Part shown: positions 45,813 through 55,757 of the stretch, in pieces | Layout of the letters: each line of letters starts with the position of its first letter | Position numbering within the stretch: position 1 is the stretch's first letter | Source of the DNA: Dyella jiangningensis | GTDB taxonomy: Bacteria; Pseudomonadota; Gammaproteobacteria; Xanthomonadales; Rhodanobacteraceae | Reading direction: 5' to 3' | Length of the DNA stretch: 64,000 bases | Assembly (NCBI GenBank): GCA_000632805.1 | Contig: CP007444.1 | Span: 4,018,772 to 4,082,771, forward strand | Position numbers and translations under genes: made by a program | The notes under the pieces: generated by a model | Told to the model about the DNA's origin: nothing | The model's input: only the letters and a program-made list of their open reading frames with translations | Databases searched by the model: none

Positions 45813-46157
45813 TCATTGGACGCGCGGAGGGTTCACTGGAGGCTCGTGACCGAGCAGCCTGGCGTACTGCTGCAGGCATTGGATGGCCGTGCCGAAACTG
45901 GCAGCTTCCGCAGTGGAAAGCGGCCAAACCAAGGGTCTGACGGGAAAACTGCGAGACTGCGCCATGCGGCATCGCTCGCTGTCGTGACACATGCGCGTCA
46001 GTGCGAGTATCGCCAGGGCGATGTCCGCACGGGTGCCTCGATGGGAGGTTTCGGGCCACGCGACGCCTGTAGGAGAAAGGTCATCGGGCGAGCCAGTGAG
46101 GGTGTCGTCAGCGGGAACTGACGAGCGAACGCGTACCGTATGATCGCGGTTAGCCAT
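45813..46157 (-). CDS. Hypothetical protein, 114 residues
   Basis: MANRDHTVRVRSSVPADDTL begins an unrecognised protein with one hydrophobic helix (ADIALAILALTRM) and a C-terminal helix (AASFGTAIQCLQQYARLLGH). The ribosome site before ATG 46157 is weak. It is the only long frame in this stretch compatible with its neighbours' direction. It could be a small regulator or spurious. Confidence 0.45.
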   Translation of the reverse strand: MANRDHTVRVRSSVPADDTLTGSPDDLSPTGVAWPETSHRGTRADIALAILALTRMCHDSERCRMAQSRSFPVRPLVWPLSTAEAASFGTAIQCLQQYARLLGHEPPVNPPRVQ

Positions 46158-46632
46158 AATCAACTCTGAGGGTTGGTGATGGTCAGTGGGTCGCGAGTGT
46201 TCCTGCACTCGCGGCCCGCGCTTCATGACTTGGTGTCATGGTCGCTCGCGAGGATCTGCAAAAAGACGACGCGAGTGACTATCCGAAGCTAACGATCGGT
46301 ACGCGCGTCGTCTGTCAGGCTAGAGCGGGATGGACGTACGGCTAGCGGAATGTGGCGGGTACGCGATTACTGGTCAGACTGTGTGTCAGTGACGGACCAC
46401 AGACGCAGCGAGAGCACGGCGTTGATATGCCACTTCAATTTTCGACGTGTTCGCGGGCGAATGTTTCCATACATTGCCCGACGCATCACCGCAGGAACAC
46501 GTTGCTCCGGTGATAGGCGAGATAGGTCGCCTGCTTCGGGTGGAACACACCACAACCGTTCGCACAGGCTTCACCTCAGGACGACAGACACGCTCGCCAA
46601 GCGGAAATCGCGTCGATTGCTTGCGGGACAGG
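46158..46632. other. Intergenic stretch, left border of the defence island
   Basis: About 475 bases with no convincing gene. It holds a small inverted repeat, CATGAC/GTCATG (46224-46240). Open frames have no ribosome sites. I looked for a copy of the tRNA 3' end as an attachment scar and did not find one by eye. Confidence 0.4.
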
Positions 46633-49140
46633 TCACTGACTCGGCATCGCTTGCTTCAATCCCTTGGTCAGCCATGCCCGCTGAAATCGCTCGATATCCT
46701 TGTCAGTGACAGCCTGTGACCGCTTTGCTTCGTACATCCAGTCATCCCAGGCATCTGAGAGGAAAGAAAGACCGCCTGAGCTGGCTGCTGCTGCGCTGTA
46801 AATCTTTATCGCATATTCAAAGAAACAGGTGAAAGGGTGGCCTTCAACCTCAGGGTGTCTCGCGATCGAGCGAGCATCCATCAGCGCGGCATTACCTTCC
46901 TTGAACCTATCTAATGCTGCATCGGGTGACGCGGCCCCCATGTTCACCGCTTGCGCCATGCAAACACGACCGAGCGTCGTAAGAGGAAATGTATGTCGCT
47001 CCCGCGATGCCGCCTCATGCGCATACGAATAAGCTCGCGCATGATCATTCGCCTCGCTCTCGAGCAACGCGCGCTGCTCCCAAAATCGCGAATTTGAACC
47101 AAGGACAGGCTCAAGCGCCTCGAAAATGATCCTTGCTGCCCCAACATCGCCTACGGCCTCAACAACCCCCTTCCGGTCCATCAAAACGCGACATATCAAA
47201 AACGGGTAGCTGCGCCCTCGGATAGCATCAATGGTAACTAAGGGGCCCAGGGTCTCAACAATTCTAATGAGAATTTCGCCTCGGAGAGATTTGTCAGTGC
47301 GCGCCGAGAAGAAGTGACTAGCCAGCACCCGGTGACGAAACTTGACCCCCTTCCTGTCGATGGTAAAGATGTCCGCAAGCGCGCCATCATCTTCACATAG
47401 CCTGCCAATGAGGGTTGGATCGAGTCCAGATGCAACGCTCGCACTCCTAAGTGGAAGTGGGTACCCCCATCGATGGCTTAGGCTGATCGCGTGCGCAAGC
47501 CGAATGTACCGCTCATCCGTAAGATCGGCGGATATCGCGTGATCGAGGCGCGACAGGAATCCCCGTCCCTTCTCAACTTCGGCCATCGCTGAGAATATAT
47601 TCCCTTCATGCTTTTGCGTAACGAACTTACGGAAGTCCCGCTGGTCTTTCGAAACATATGCTCCGAGGCGGTGATTCTTTCTACGCACGTCATAAAGGTT
47701 ATTCGCATCTCGATTAGTTGCAGCAGATGCGTTAATTACCAGCGGGCGTAGCTGATGCAGGTCGTTAGATAAGCCCCTGAGTCGCTTGGTTCGGTCTGCC
47801 ACAATCATTGCGAACTGCACATTCTTTTCGGCGAGAGCACGCGCAAGAACGCCGATGTCGACAGAGAAGTCGGCCGCAAGATCGAAGCCAAAGATCGCGG
47901 GAACATCTGCGCGAACGCACCTCGCGATGGCGTCCGCATCGATGCGCTCTTCCCCACGAAACAGGTATCGCGTCTCGGTTAAGCGGACGCAATCTCGAAG
48001 GGTGCGCAAGAGCGCAGTTGTCTTCCCGCAACCAGGGGCACCGGTCAAGATTACTGTCGGAGACTTCCCGGTGGCGAACTCTGCTGCTATGTACTCCAGT
48101 GCGCGCTTACCGGCCTCGCGCTCTGCGTCGAGCTGACCCTGAATATCGCCCCATTCCGGCTCATCTCCAGCCAAGAAGTCGTGACGAATTCGCTTTGAAA
48201 TCCTCGTTCCGGTGTCGTCTGTGAGAAACGAAAACTGGTTGCCAAAAATCCGCGCATCGTTAGGCGAAGCGCTATTCACAACCGGCAGCGGATGCGCCGC
48301 GGAATACTCTTCAACATCGAGAGTCAGCTCCTTAAAGAACTCCTCGCCCTTGACGTTGATTGGAATCAGATTAAAGCGGCTCTTGAAGCGGTGCTCCGCT
48401 GCTGCGTCCATGTTGTAAACGACTGCCAGCGAAGGCATCCCCTTGGACAATCCCGACTGGTTGCCCGAACGGAAAGCCCTGGACAGATCAAACTCTCCAG
48501 CAACTGAGGCTCCGCACACAATGATGGGCTGATCACTAAATTCGCCAAAGAACGCTTCGTGCCAAGACTTCGGATTCGCTGCGGCGTTGACATACTCTGG
48601 AAGGGAGAAGATCACCCTGACGTCGGAGACCTGACGGCCCACCAAGCGCCCATGGAGGTAGATGATCTGAAGCTCATTCTCCGTCTGTCGAATTGAGCGA
48701 TACTGCTGATCGAACGAAGTTGAATAGACTGGCCGTTTGATTTCTGACCAGATGGAATCAGGAAGATCGTCAATGTTTAGCGTCCAGACTCGCCGCCAAG
48801 GAATCTTTGCAACTATGTGATGCCATTTCGGCCGCAAACCGGTGAGTGCGCTTTTGAATAGATCGATTACTGCGTCATGCCCACCTGAAGGTTCGTGAAG
48901 CGCATCTTCGTACACGATGGGCAAATCGGCCGCTGACTTAGGAACATTCGGCAGGCGAAATGCCTTTACCAGCATTTTGGCGAGCGTCTCCGCGTTCGGG
49001 GCATCGGGCACGTCTACGAGTCGAGTGCTCGAGCCAAGAGAAAAGCCAGATCCCGTCACTAGAGAATAAGCGCCTTCGGCGCATCCTCTCACGATGGCCT
49101 TGGCGTCTTCCGCGGAAAGTCCAAACTTTTCGATGCGCAT
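46633..49140 (-). CDS. SIR2-STAND type defence protein
   Basis: 835 residues. Residues 20-230 resemble a SIR2-like NADase: SLVTGSGFS (nucleotide loop, 27-34), VWTLNIDD (Asn122 in place of the TNYD motif), IIYLHGRL (His163) and IIVCGASVAGEFD. A STAND-type P-loop ATPase follows (Walker A GAPGCGKTT, 367-375). The C-terminus is helical, possibly TPR-like. SIR2-NTPase fusions such as Avs5 sense phage proteins and then deplete NAD+. That role here is inferred from architecture and neighbours. ATG 49140 (GGGGGGC upstream) is preferred over GTG 49161. Base composition is clearly less GC-rich than the flanks. Confidence 0.78.
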   Translation of the reverse strand: MRIEKFGLSAEDAKAIVRGCAEGAYSLVTGSGFSLGSSTRLVDVPDAPNAETLAKMLVKAFRLPNVPKSAADLPIVYEDALHEPSGGHDAVIDLFKSALTGLRPKWHHIVAKIPWRRVWTLNIDDLPDSIWSEIKRPVYSTSFDQQYRSIRQTENELQIIYLHGRLVGRQVSDVRVIFSLPEYVNAAANPKSWHEAFFGEFSDQPIIVCGASVAGEFDLSRAFRSGNQSGLSKGMPSLAVVYNMDAAAEHRFKSRFNLIPINVKGEEFFKELTLDVEEYSAAHPLPVVNSASPNDARIFGNQFSFLTDDTGTRISKRIRHDFLAGDEPEWGDIQGQLDAEREAGKRALEYIAAEFATGKSPTVILTGAPGCGKTTALLRTLRDCVRLTETRYLFRGEERIDADAIARCVRADVPAIFGFDLAADFSVDIGVLARALAEKNVQFAMIVADRTKRLRGLSNDLHQLRPLVINASAATNRDANNLYDVRRKNHRLGAYVSKDQRDFRKFVTQKHEGNIFSAMAEVEKGRGFLSRLDHAISADLTDERYIRLAHAISLSHRWGYPLPLRSASVASGLDPTLIGRLCEDDGALADIFTIDRKGVKFRHRVLASHFFSARTDKSLRGEILIRIVETLGPLVTIDAIRGRSYPFLICRVLMDRKGVVEAVGDVGAARIIFEALEPVLGSNSRFWEQRALLESEANDHARAYSYAHEAASRERHTFPLTTLGRVCMAQAVNMGAASPDAALDRFKEGNAALMDARSIARHPEVEGHPFTCFFEYAIKIYSAAAASSGGLSFLSDAWDDWMYEAKRSQAVTDKDIERFQRAWLTKGLKQAMPSQ

Positions 49141-49473
49141 TGTCTTGCCCCCCAGTTCCACTCGTTAGTGTATCAATCTTCCTGCGACCCGGACGACGCC
49201 GATGCGCCGACCGAGAGCGAACAGAACTGGGAGGAGTCCATTTCACATCTGGCACCAGGGAACATAGACCCGCTCCTGCATGGGAAGGCCCGGACAGTGC
49301 GATTACCCTCCTTCAACTGCCCGGCACTCACCGCTGCTGCCTACTTTGACTACAGCCACCCACGCCCTTCTCCGGTTTGCGCTGTATACGGACGTGGGTG
49401 ATGCGCTCTCCATCGCTTACTTAGGGAGGCGCCCAGAGACAGGTGTAATAAGCACCACAAGTCGCACGAATTA
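49141..49473. other. Intergenic stretch inside the defence island
   Basis: About 330 bases between two same-strand genes, probably carrying the SIR2-STAND promoter. A plus-strand frame (49168-49401) starts with GTG and lacks a ribosome site; I do not count it as a gene. Confidence 0.4.
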
Positions 49474-51438
49474 CTAAGGGGTCCAGTAGCCGCGCTCTTC
49501 TTCATAGACGAACGGCCCCGCAACCGCCTGCAGCGCGCTGGCCAGCAGTGAAGCGATGGCCTTGGTTTGCTCGGCGTCACCACCCGGGGCCAAGTCGAAG
49601 GCACCGACACTCGGGATTCGTTGGGAACCCGCACCGCCAAAAGCGGCCGGGTTACGAACAAAGAGGTTCGGCTTAGGCACACCAACAAGCCCTCCGACGC
49701 CGTCCCCAGGAAAGAGTACGTAGGCTCCTCGCGTGCCCAGGATTCCGTCTCGATACGTGTGCATCTTGAAGAGGTCCTCAAGCTTGTGAACCCGCGCCAC
49801 TTCGGCTTCGTAATCGGTCGGGGCGGCACCCTGCTCGCCGTCAGGCGCCTCTTCGAACAAAACTTCCGTCTGCTGCCTCTCAAGCCGATACTTGGCGTCG
49901 AAGTGCAGCCAATGTGATGGCGCATCCTCAGCACCCTTTGTCAGCCGGATACTGAAATCGGGATCGAAGAATGCGGTGTAGCTGTCCTCCCAAGCAGACT
50001 TCGGCGTCTTTGGGCGACGAAATCTTCGGTTGAAGAAAAGCGAGACCCGAACTTTGGCGCCGCCAGCCTGCGTGAACTCGAAGCGGCACTCACTTTGCGC
50101 GCCCTTAGCAAGCTGGACTTTCAGTCCATCCTTGGTAACAGTCAGGAAGTTACCGCCACCAACTTCTACGCACAGCGAGAGAAGAATCTGCCGGAGGCAG
50201 AAGAAGCACCAGTATTCATAGATCTGGTTGACAGGCCGGATGTCGCCGGAGAGTCCGTCCGAGAGCTGCGCTCCTTCCTTCCACGCGAGGTCCATTGCCA
50301 TCCGCATCGACAGGTCGTAACGGAGCAGATCCTTATAGCCTCGTTTTCGGAGGAGCGTCTGCGAGTTCGCTGGGATCTGCGTGAGAGCACCCACCTCACG
50401 CCACATTCCATGCTGCAGCGCTTCGTCGATCGACACGGCCCACGATCGCGCCTCGCGCGCGGATGCCCTCCGCCCCTGCGCTGCCAAGGCCCCTTCAAGC
50501 CGCCGTGCGACGAGGCTGCAATGCTCCAGAAACGCCTTGGCGTAACGGTTCTCAGGCGTGTCTCGAGATTCGTAGCTCTCGCGCTGAGGCAGTGAGGCAG
50601 GCGTGAATCCCCGAAACAGACGACCCAAGGGGCCTCCAGCCCGCAGTTCGGAGTGATCAAGTCCTTCAGAGATGAGCTCCGGGTCAGCCTCAAGAATCTC
50701 TTCGATCGACTCGAGCTCCACTCGTTCCACCAAACGCACATGTGGCTGCCCCACGATTTCCTCGATGGACGTCGGCAGCCTGGGCTTTGTCATCACGTGG
50801 CGCATCAGAAAATGTAGCGCGGCTTCGTTCGTAGCGAGATCGCCGGTCGTCTGGAAGTTCAATGACACGGGGCTATCGTAGGACAGCAGCAGCTCCGCAG
50901 CTTTCCCAGCCAGCTCGTCCAACAGGCATTTGAACTCCTCGAAATAACGTAGCTTGCGGCAAGCGACCTCAGCTCGAAGATCTCCGCCAAACACTGGCGA
51001 GAGGTTCAGAACTCCAGCGTGGGAGCGCAGCCGAATCTGGCCTGTGACCACCGTCTTCCCGCCCTCATGCCGCCAACGCCTGGGCGGCTCCCGCGTGAAG
51101 GCTGTGGCGAGCCTAGCCTCAAACGGCCACGCTGGACTCGCTTGGGACTGTTGAATGGCTTCTTGCATGGGCAGGGGCGTGGCCACGTCGACGAAGTAGT
51201 CAGTGTCCTCTCGAAGCTGAAACTTTTCGAACAGCTCTCCCGCTTCGCGCCAGCACATCGGAGGTATGCCGCCCGATGAGACCGCATCGACCCTGGATTC
51301 CTCCTCGGCGGAAATAAGCGAGTCCGACAGGATGACTCCCTCAGCGAGTGACTTTCCTTCGCCGAGGTCGGCTTCGATGTCAATCCAGCAGCCCGCGCCC
51401 AGGCCGAATCTCGCGCGATGCAGCGGAACGAAGCTCAT
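49474..51438 (-). CDS. DUF2357/DUF524 nuclease (PD-(D/E)XK), McrC-like role
   Basis: 654 residues. The second half has the DUF524/PDDEXK_7 landmarks DTPENRYAKAFLE (293-305) and NQIYEYWCFFCL (404-415). A nuclease core is formed by DPDFSIRL (Asp494) and LHFDAKYRLE (Asp514, Lys516), then HTYRDGILGTRGAYVLFPG. The N-terminal half matches DUF2357 in position. Such proteins are the cutting subunit partnered with McrB-like AAA+ motors. The start is one base after the McrB-like stop, so the two are surely co-translated. Confidence 0.85.
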   Translation of the reverse strand: MSFVPLHRARFGLGAGCWIDIEADLGEGKSLAEGVILSDSLISAEEESRVDAVSSGGIPPMCWREAGELFEKFQLREDTDYFVDVATPLPMQEAIQQSQASPAWPFEARLATAFTREPPRRWRHEGGKTVVTGQIRLRSHAGVLNLSPVFGGDLRAEVACRKLRYFEEFKCLLDELAGKAAELLLSYDSPVSLNFQTTGDLATNEAALHFLMRHVMTKPRLPTSIEEIVGQPHVRLVERVELESIEEILEADPELISEGLDHSELRAGGPLGRLFRGFTPASLPQRESYESRDTPENRYAKAFLEHCSLVARRLEGALAAQGRRASAREARSWAVSIDEALQHGMWREVGALTQIPANSQTLLRKRGYKDLLRYDLSMRMAMDLAWKEGAQLSDGLSGDIRPVNQIYEYWCFFCLRQILLSLCVEVGGGNFLTVTKDGLKVQLAKGAQSECRFEFTQAGGAKVRVSLFFNRRFRRPKTPKSAWEDSYTAFFDPDFSIRLTKGAEDAPSHWLHFDAKYRLERQQTEVLFEEAPDGEQGAAPTDYEAEVARVHKLEDLFKMHTYRDGILGTRGAYVLFPGDGVGGLVGVPKPNLFVRNPAAFGGAGSQRIPSVGAFDLAPGGDAEQTKAIASLLASALQAVAGPFVYEEERGYWTP

Positions 51439-51439
51439 G

Positions 51440-53455
51440 TCACTTCACGAAGGAGACGTAGTTGCGCGAGAGCAGCCGTGTATGCATTTCCAGCAGCTTC
51501 GCTCTGCATCGTCCGAACTCCTTACCCGTTGGCAGGTTGATCGCCTCGCCTGGTTCGATGCGCGTCGACGCCTCAGCTCCGAGCGTGTATCTGGCTGGAG
51601 ATTCGCTGTCGGCGTGCGAACCGCCTAGGAACGCGTGGATTGCCTTTAAGCTGTCGCCCAAGGCGGACCGATTCCCGTGAATCTTTGGAAGAACCTTCTG
51701 AAGCAGTGCACGGTCGAGCCCGTCAATCCAACGGTTCATAGCATCTGCTGGAGCGATGCCATTGACGATCTGCGCCTTGATCCATACCAGCATGTAGGCG
51801 TAGATCTCCTTATTCACCCGATACGCGAACTCGAACCCTATGGGCGCGAGCAGCTTGAAGCAACCTTCGAGCACCTGCAACGTGAAAGCGCGATGCCGTT
51901 CGAGTTCGGTCTTGTCGACCCCATGCTTCTCTACCAGAGCGACCAGAATCTGCGACGGGTCGGCCGTGCGACCTTCTCCAGTTTCTCGATCATCGATCGC
52001 CTCCTGAAGAAGCTGATCGCCTATGGCCAGGTCCAACGTCTCTTCCAATGTCGATCCCGCCGCGTATTCCGAAGGTCGGAGGGCTCGCGCCTCCAGAACG
52101 TGCGCCCGGTCGAGTACTTTGGGCGAGAACATGTAGGTCGTCTCGTCGATGTTCACCGTCCCGACATAGAAGAGGTTCGGCGGTAGCGTCAAGGGCTGAT
52201 CATTCGTCACCAACAAAGCAGCCGATTCGGCCTCTGCCGATGCAGGGTCTTCCGCGTTCAGCAGCTCCGAAATCACCAACATAGACTGCTTGTCCACTAT
52301 GGGAGCATTCTCACCATCTTCCAGGATCGATGATGCTTCCATGAGCGACAGAAACGGCGCGAAGTAACGCTCGACGTGCGATAGGTTCATCTCGTCGAAG
52401 ACTAGGAAGTGCGGAATCTTTGTCGAGCTCGGATTACACGCCCGCAGGATGATGCGGAGCGTTTCAGTAATCTCATAGCTCTCATTGGTCTCTGTTCCGT
52501 CGGCCCGCTTGCGAAGGCTTCCGAAGGGAGTTCGGAAGCCAAGAAGCTTCTTCGGCGAAGTCCAGTCAGGGCCAATCGGAATCAACTGGAAGATCTGACC
52601 TTTGACTTGCGCGTCGTAGTACTCTTGCAACTGCTCCGCAAGTCGAAGCGTCGAGCGCGACTTGCCGGTACCCGATGCGCCCGTGAGGATCACGAATGGC
52701 TTGGCTGATAGCGCCACGACCAGATCGAGCGAGCATGTCTTCCCAGTGGCGGCAGCGGTAGCAGCTGGCGTGGACGCAGCCACGAGGCCATCCAGGTAGT
52801 CCTCCGGCATTGCCGGTACGTCTTGCAGATCGGCGTCCGTGATCTCGCCGGCTGGATCTGAGAACAAGGCAGCCCGCTCGGCGGCACTGAGGCTGTAGTC
52901 GGTGATGAAGCGGTCCCGCAACGCATTGAAGCGATCAGCCGGTCCAACGCGGCCGGCGATCACCGTATCGATGTCGATTTTGCGAAAGCTCCAGACTGCG
53001 GCCTCACCAAGACTTGGCTTGATGCCATTGGCCGCTTTTAACAATAGCGCTTCCAGATGGGCTTCATGACCCGCCCGCAGCCCCGCCTTTCGAGGAGCGT
53101 CGGTAGTTAACTCGATCACGCTCTGCCAAGGGTTGCCGGCAATTGTAGTGCCGGTGCCGTTGGAGATGTACTTGCCGCCGCGGAAGCCAGCTCGACTCGA
53201 CTCCTGCGACTCGAACACGTTGAAGATCTGCCTTCCTTCGCCGATCACAATGGAGTTGTCCAGCTTGACTCCTGCAAGCTCCTTGGTCGCCTGCAGGTAA
53301 GCAGGCTGGCTTTGGGTGATGGCGACATGCGTCTGCCCGGCAACCGCCAGCGTTCGCTTCAAGATGAGAAAGTCCATCAGTGCGGCTTTCGCTCGCGTGT
53401 CCGCCAACGCGGCAATGCTCGCTTTGATGCGAGCAGCAGTCAGATATCGCGCCAT
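51440..53455 (-). CDS. McrB-like AAA+ NTPase of a restriction system
   Basis: 671 residues. The AAA+ core has Walker A GASGTGKS (259-266), Walker B with the McrB family extension LVFDEMNLSHVERYF (351-365), and VGTVNIDET (431-439), the equivalent of the McrB MNTADR signature. Residues 1-230 are a target-recognition or accessory domain that I do not recognise. McrB-like proteins translocate DNA with NTP and drive the nuclease. The gene lies between a methyltransferase and the DUF2357 nuclease, the order seen in LlaJI-like systems rather than stand-alone McrBC. Confidence 0.87.
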   Translation of the reverse strand: MARYLTAARIKASIAALADTRAKAALMDFLILKRTLAVAGQTHVAITQSQPAYLQATKELAGVKLDNSIVIGEGRQIFNVFESQESSRAGFRGGKYISNGTGTTIAGNPWQSVIELTTDAPRKAGLRAGHEAHLEALLLKAANGIKPSLGEAAVWSFRKIDIDTVIAGRVGPADRFNALRDRFITDYSLSAAERAALFSDPAGEITDADLQDVPAMPEDYLDGLVAASTPAATAAATGKTCSLDLVVALSAKPFVILTGASGTGKSRSTLRLAEQLQEYYDAQVKGQIFQLIPIGPDWTSPKKLLGFRTPFGSLRKRADGTETNESYEITETLRIILRACNPSSTKIPHFLVFDEMNLSHVERYFAPFLSLMEASSILEDGENAPIVDKQSMLVISELLNAEDPASAEAESAALLVTNDQPLTLPPNLFYVGTVNIDETTYMFSPKVLDRAHVLEARALRPSEYAAGSTLEETLDLAIGDQLLQEAIDDRETGEGRTADPSQILVALVEKHGVDKTELERHRAFTLQVLEGCFKLLAPIGFEFAYRVNKEIYAYMLVWIKAQIVNGIAPADAMNRWIDGLDRALLQKVLPKIHGNRSALGDSLKAIHAFLGGSHADSESPARYTLGAEASTRIEPGEAINLPTGKEFGRCRAKLLEMHTRLLSRNYVSFVK

Positions 53456-53494
53456 CTATTCCTCCGTCGTTGTCCTTGCGGGGAGCAAGGCTGG

Positions 53495-54553
53495 TCAGCC
53501 GAGCTCGCCCAAGTGCTCCACCATCGACTTGCAAAAGTCCTTTTTAATGTCGATGCCAATCGCTCGAAAGCCGTGTTTCCTAGCGAAAACTAGGCTCGTT
53601 CCGCTGCCTCCGAACGGATCAAGCACAACGCCATTTTGCGGCGTCGTGGAGAGGATCGGGATTCGCACGAGCTCCTCAGAGAAGCGGGCCTTGTGCTTAT
53701 GGCTGCGCCGAGCAGGCGGAACCTCCCAAGTATCCGACGGCGGGAGGATACTGCCTGATTCGGACTTGCGCCCGACAGCGTCCTTGTTGAAAAAATACCA
53801 ACGCGACTTGACCAGGTGAAACATGTATTCGTGCGACATCGAGCAGCGGTCTCGCACCTGGTCGGGGATAGGATTCGGTTTCACCCAGACATTGTCGTTA
53901 CGCACGATCCAATCCATATCCTGCATCGCGATAGCAAACCGATGTGGAATGAGCAGTAGCTGTTTGGGTTTGCACAACAACCCATCGCCTGTCCGATCCT
54001 GAGGGCGGAGGCCGAACCGCCGCGCGCTCTGCTTCGATTCCCCACTCTTATGCTCACCCTTGCCGCTCCAGTAGGTGTCACCCAAGTTAACCCACAGGCT
54101 ACCGTTGTCGGCAAGCACAGGCTTGGCGGCCTCAAAACAGGCCACGAGCTGTTCGATGAATTGCTGAGGATGCTCTTCGAGCCCGATCTGACCCTCGGCC
54201 CCGTAGTCTCGCTGGCCGTAAAACGGAGGTGACGTGACCATGCAGTTCACGATTACGCCTGCGGCGGCCAGGTGAGCCATCGCCTCCCTAACGTCCATGT
54301 TGAAGATCAAGACGTTATCGTCGGCGTAGTAGGCTGCCTTACGCAATTTCGCGTTGCAGAATGCTTCTTCGGTAGCGACCTGCGGAATCAGAGCTAGGTT
54401 GGCTTTCGTCGCAGGCCTCTTAGCCGGTTTGGATACGGGAAGCTTGCCTGCTTTTCCGACATTCTTCGCTGCCGCTGGCAGCTCGCCGCCCGAAGCGACT
54501 CGCGCAGCACTCCTCATGGATTCAATTGCGAACAGCACATCATCGTTGCTCAC
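53495..54553 (-). CDS. Beta-class DNA methyltransferase (N4-cytosine or N6-adenine)
   Basis: 352 residues. Motif IV VTSPPFYGQRDYG (106-118) precedes motif I DPFGGSGTSLVFARKHGFRA (312-331), the beta-class order. SPPF/SPPY favours N4-methylcytosine, but N6-adenine is possible. GTG 54553 is the start: it overlaps the upstream RHH gene stop in a GTGA junction and has AAGGTGG before it. In operon with McrB-like and DUF2357 genes, it probably protects host DNA from that nuclease pair. Confidence 0.88.
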   Translation of the reverse strand: MSNDDVLFAIESMRSAARVASGGELPAAAKNVGKAGKLPVSKPAKRPATKANLALIPQVATEEAFCNAKLRKAAYYADDNVLIFNMDVREAMAHLAAAGVIVNCMVTSPPFYGQRDYGAEGQIGLEEHPQQFIEQLVACFEAAKPVLADNGSLWVNLGDTYWSGKGEHKSGESKQSARRFGLRPQDRTGDGLLCKPKQLLLIPHRFAIAMQDMDWIVRNDNVWVKPNPIPDQVRDRCSMSHEYMFHLVKSRWYFFNKDAVGRKSESGSILPPSDTWEVPPARRSHKHKARFSEELVRIPILSTTPQNGVVLDPFGGSGTSLVFARKHGFRAIGIDIKKDFCKSMVEHLGELG

Positions 54554-54798
54554 GCGACCACCTTCACGTCGGACTTGTTGGCCGCGCGGCGTAGACGCTG
54601 ATGTTTGGCTTGAGGCGCGATCCGGTGCTGTTCGCAATAGTTAGCCACCAGGACTTCGAGCATGTTAACCATGCTTCGCTGCTCATGGTCGGCCGCCGCC
54701 TTCAATGCAAGCTTGAAGGAAGGCGATACTCGAAGATTAAGGGTGTCGGACTTGGTTTCTTCAAAGCGCAAGGGAGAGCCCCGCAAGTGTCTGTGCAT
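54550..54798 (-). CDS. Small ribbon-helix-helix (CopG/Arc-like) protein
   Basis: 82 residues; TLNLRVSPSFKLALKAAADH, then EQRSMVNMLEVLV, is the strand-helix-helix pattern of RHH DNA-binding proteins. A basic tail (HQRLRRAANKSDVKVV) follows. AGGA lies 8 bases before ATG 54798. As first gene of the restriction operon it may act as its autoregulator, as control proteins do in many restriction-modification systems (inference). Confidence 0.75.
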   Translation of the reverse strand: MHRHLRGSPLRFEETKSDTLNLRVSPSFKLALKAAADHEQRSMVNMLEVLVANYCEQHRIAPQAKHQRLRRAANKSDVKVVA

Positions 54799-55100
54799 GT
54801 GCGTTATCCTAACCGTGATTCGCAGCGCGGAGGAGGGGTTCAGGTGTTTGCATCATCCGGTCGCGCGCCATGCTGTCCGGTATAGCCGAAACAGACCAGA
54901 TGGCGAATAGCGCTACTTCTCCCGCTCACCTTCGGTCAACACATCAACAGGTGAGCAACAATAAAGAGGCAGAGACCTTTTCCACTGTGGGCCGTAGCCT
55001 CGCGCCTTACCAAACCTGCGCCACCTATCGACCGCCTGGCTTCTTGGCATCTGGAGCTTTCCGCAGGCCCGAGAATCAAGCTCTAGCGAATTACCCAAGA
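54799..55100. other. Gap between the restriction operon and the tRNA gene
   Basis: About 300 bases holding the restriction-operon promoter region. I see no gene and no integrase remnant. This is the likely right border of the acquired island. Confidence 0.4.
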
Positions 55101-55176
<76 letters not shown>

Positions 55177-55342
55177 ATTGCCTGCCGGCGTTGCGCCGGC
55201 GTGGGGCGGTCATGGTAGCGGGAGCGGGGGTGGGCGTCGACCGGATGGGCGACGAAGAGGCCGGTGTCGATCCCGCGCACGCTCATCCGTCGCATACATG
55301 AAGGCGGCCATGCTGGCCGCCCCTTGCCGCCAAGGAGCAGTC

Positions 55343-55699
55343 ATGTCTTACATCGATGGTTTCGTGATCGCCGTACCCACCGCCAACCGCGAGAAGTTCA
55401 TCGGACACGCCGGTACGCTCGACGCCGTTTTCCTGGAGTTTGGCGCCACCCGGGTGGTGGAGTGCTGGGGTGATGACGTGCCCGAGGGCAAGCTCACCGA
55501 CTTCCGCCGTGCCGTGCAGGCGAAGCAGGACGAAACGGTGGTGTTCTCCTGGATCGAATGGCCCGACAAGGCCACGCGCAACGCCGGCATGGAGAAGGTC
55601 ATGAAGGATCCGCGCATGGATGTCGCCAACGAAATGCCCTTCGATGGCAAGCGCATGATCTTTGGCGGCTTCGTGCCGGTGGTGAACCTGCCGGGCTAG
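55343..55699 (+). CDS. DUF1428 family protein
   Basis: 118 residues, a single small dimeric-ferredoxin-fold protein (MSYIDGFVIAVPTANREKFI, VVECWGDDVPEG, FSWIEWPDKATRNAGMEKVM, PFDGKRMIFGGF). These blocks are characteristic of DUF1428 (E. coli YbaA). AAGGAG precedes ATG 55343. Cytosolic, function unknown. Confidence 0.88.
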   Translation: MSYIDGFVIAVPTANREKFIGHAGTLDAVFLEFGATRVVECWGDDVPEGKLTDFRRAVQAKQDETVVFSWIEWPDKATRNAGMEKVMKDPRMDVANEMPFDGKRMIFGGFVPVVNLPG

Positions 55700-55757
55700 G
55701 CAAGCCCTGATGTTGCCCGGCAAGGGCAACGTCTGCTTGCCAACACGGCTTTCGGAA

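Noticed and set aside
46158..46632. Attachment-site copy of the tRNA-Ile2 3' end
   Set aside because: No stretch matching the T arm and acceptor end was found by eye.
49168..49401. 77-codon plus-strand frame in the island
   Set aside because: GTG start without ribosome site, no recognisable motif.
49474..54798. BREX or DISARM system
   Set aside because: No PglX, PglZ, BrxC or DrmABC-like motifs; the methyltransferase is a short beta-class enzyme.
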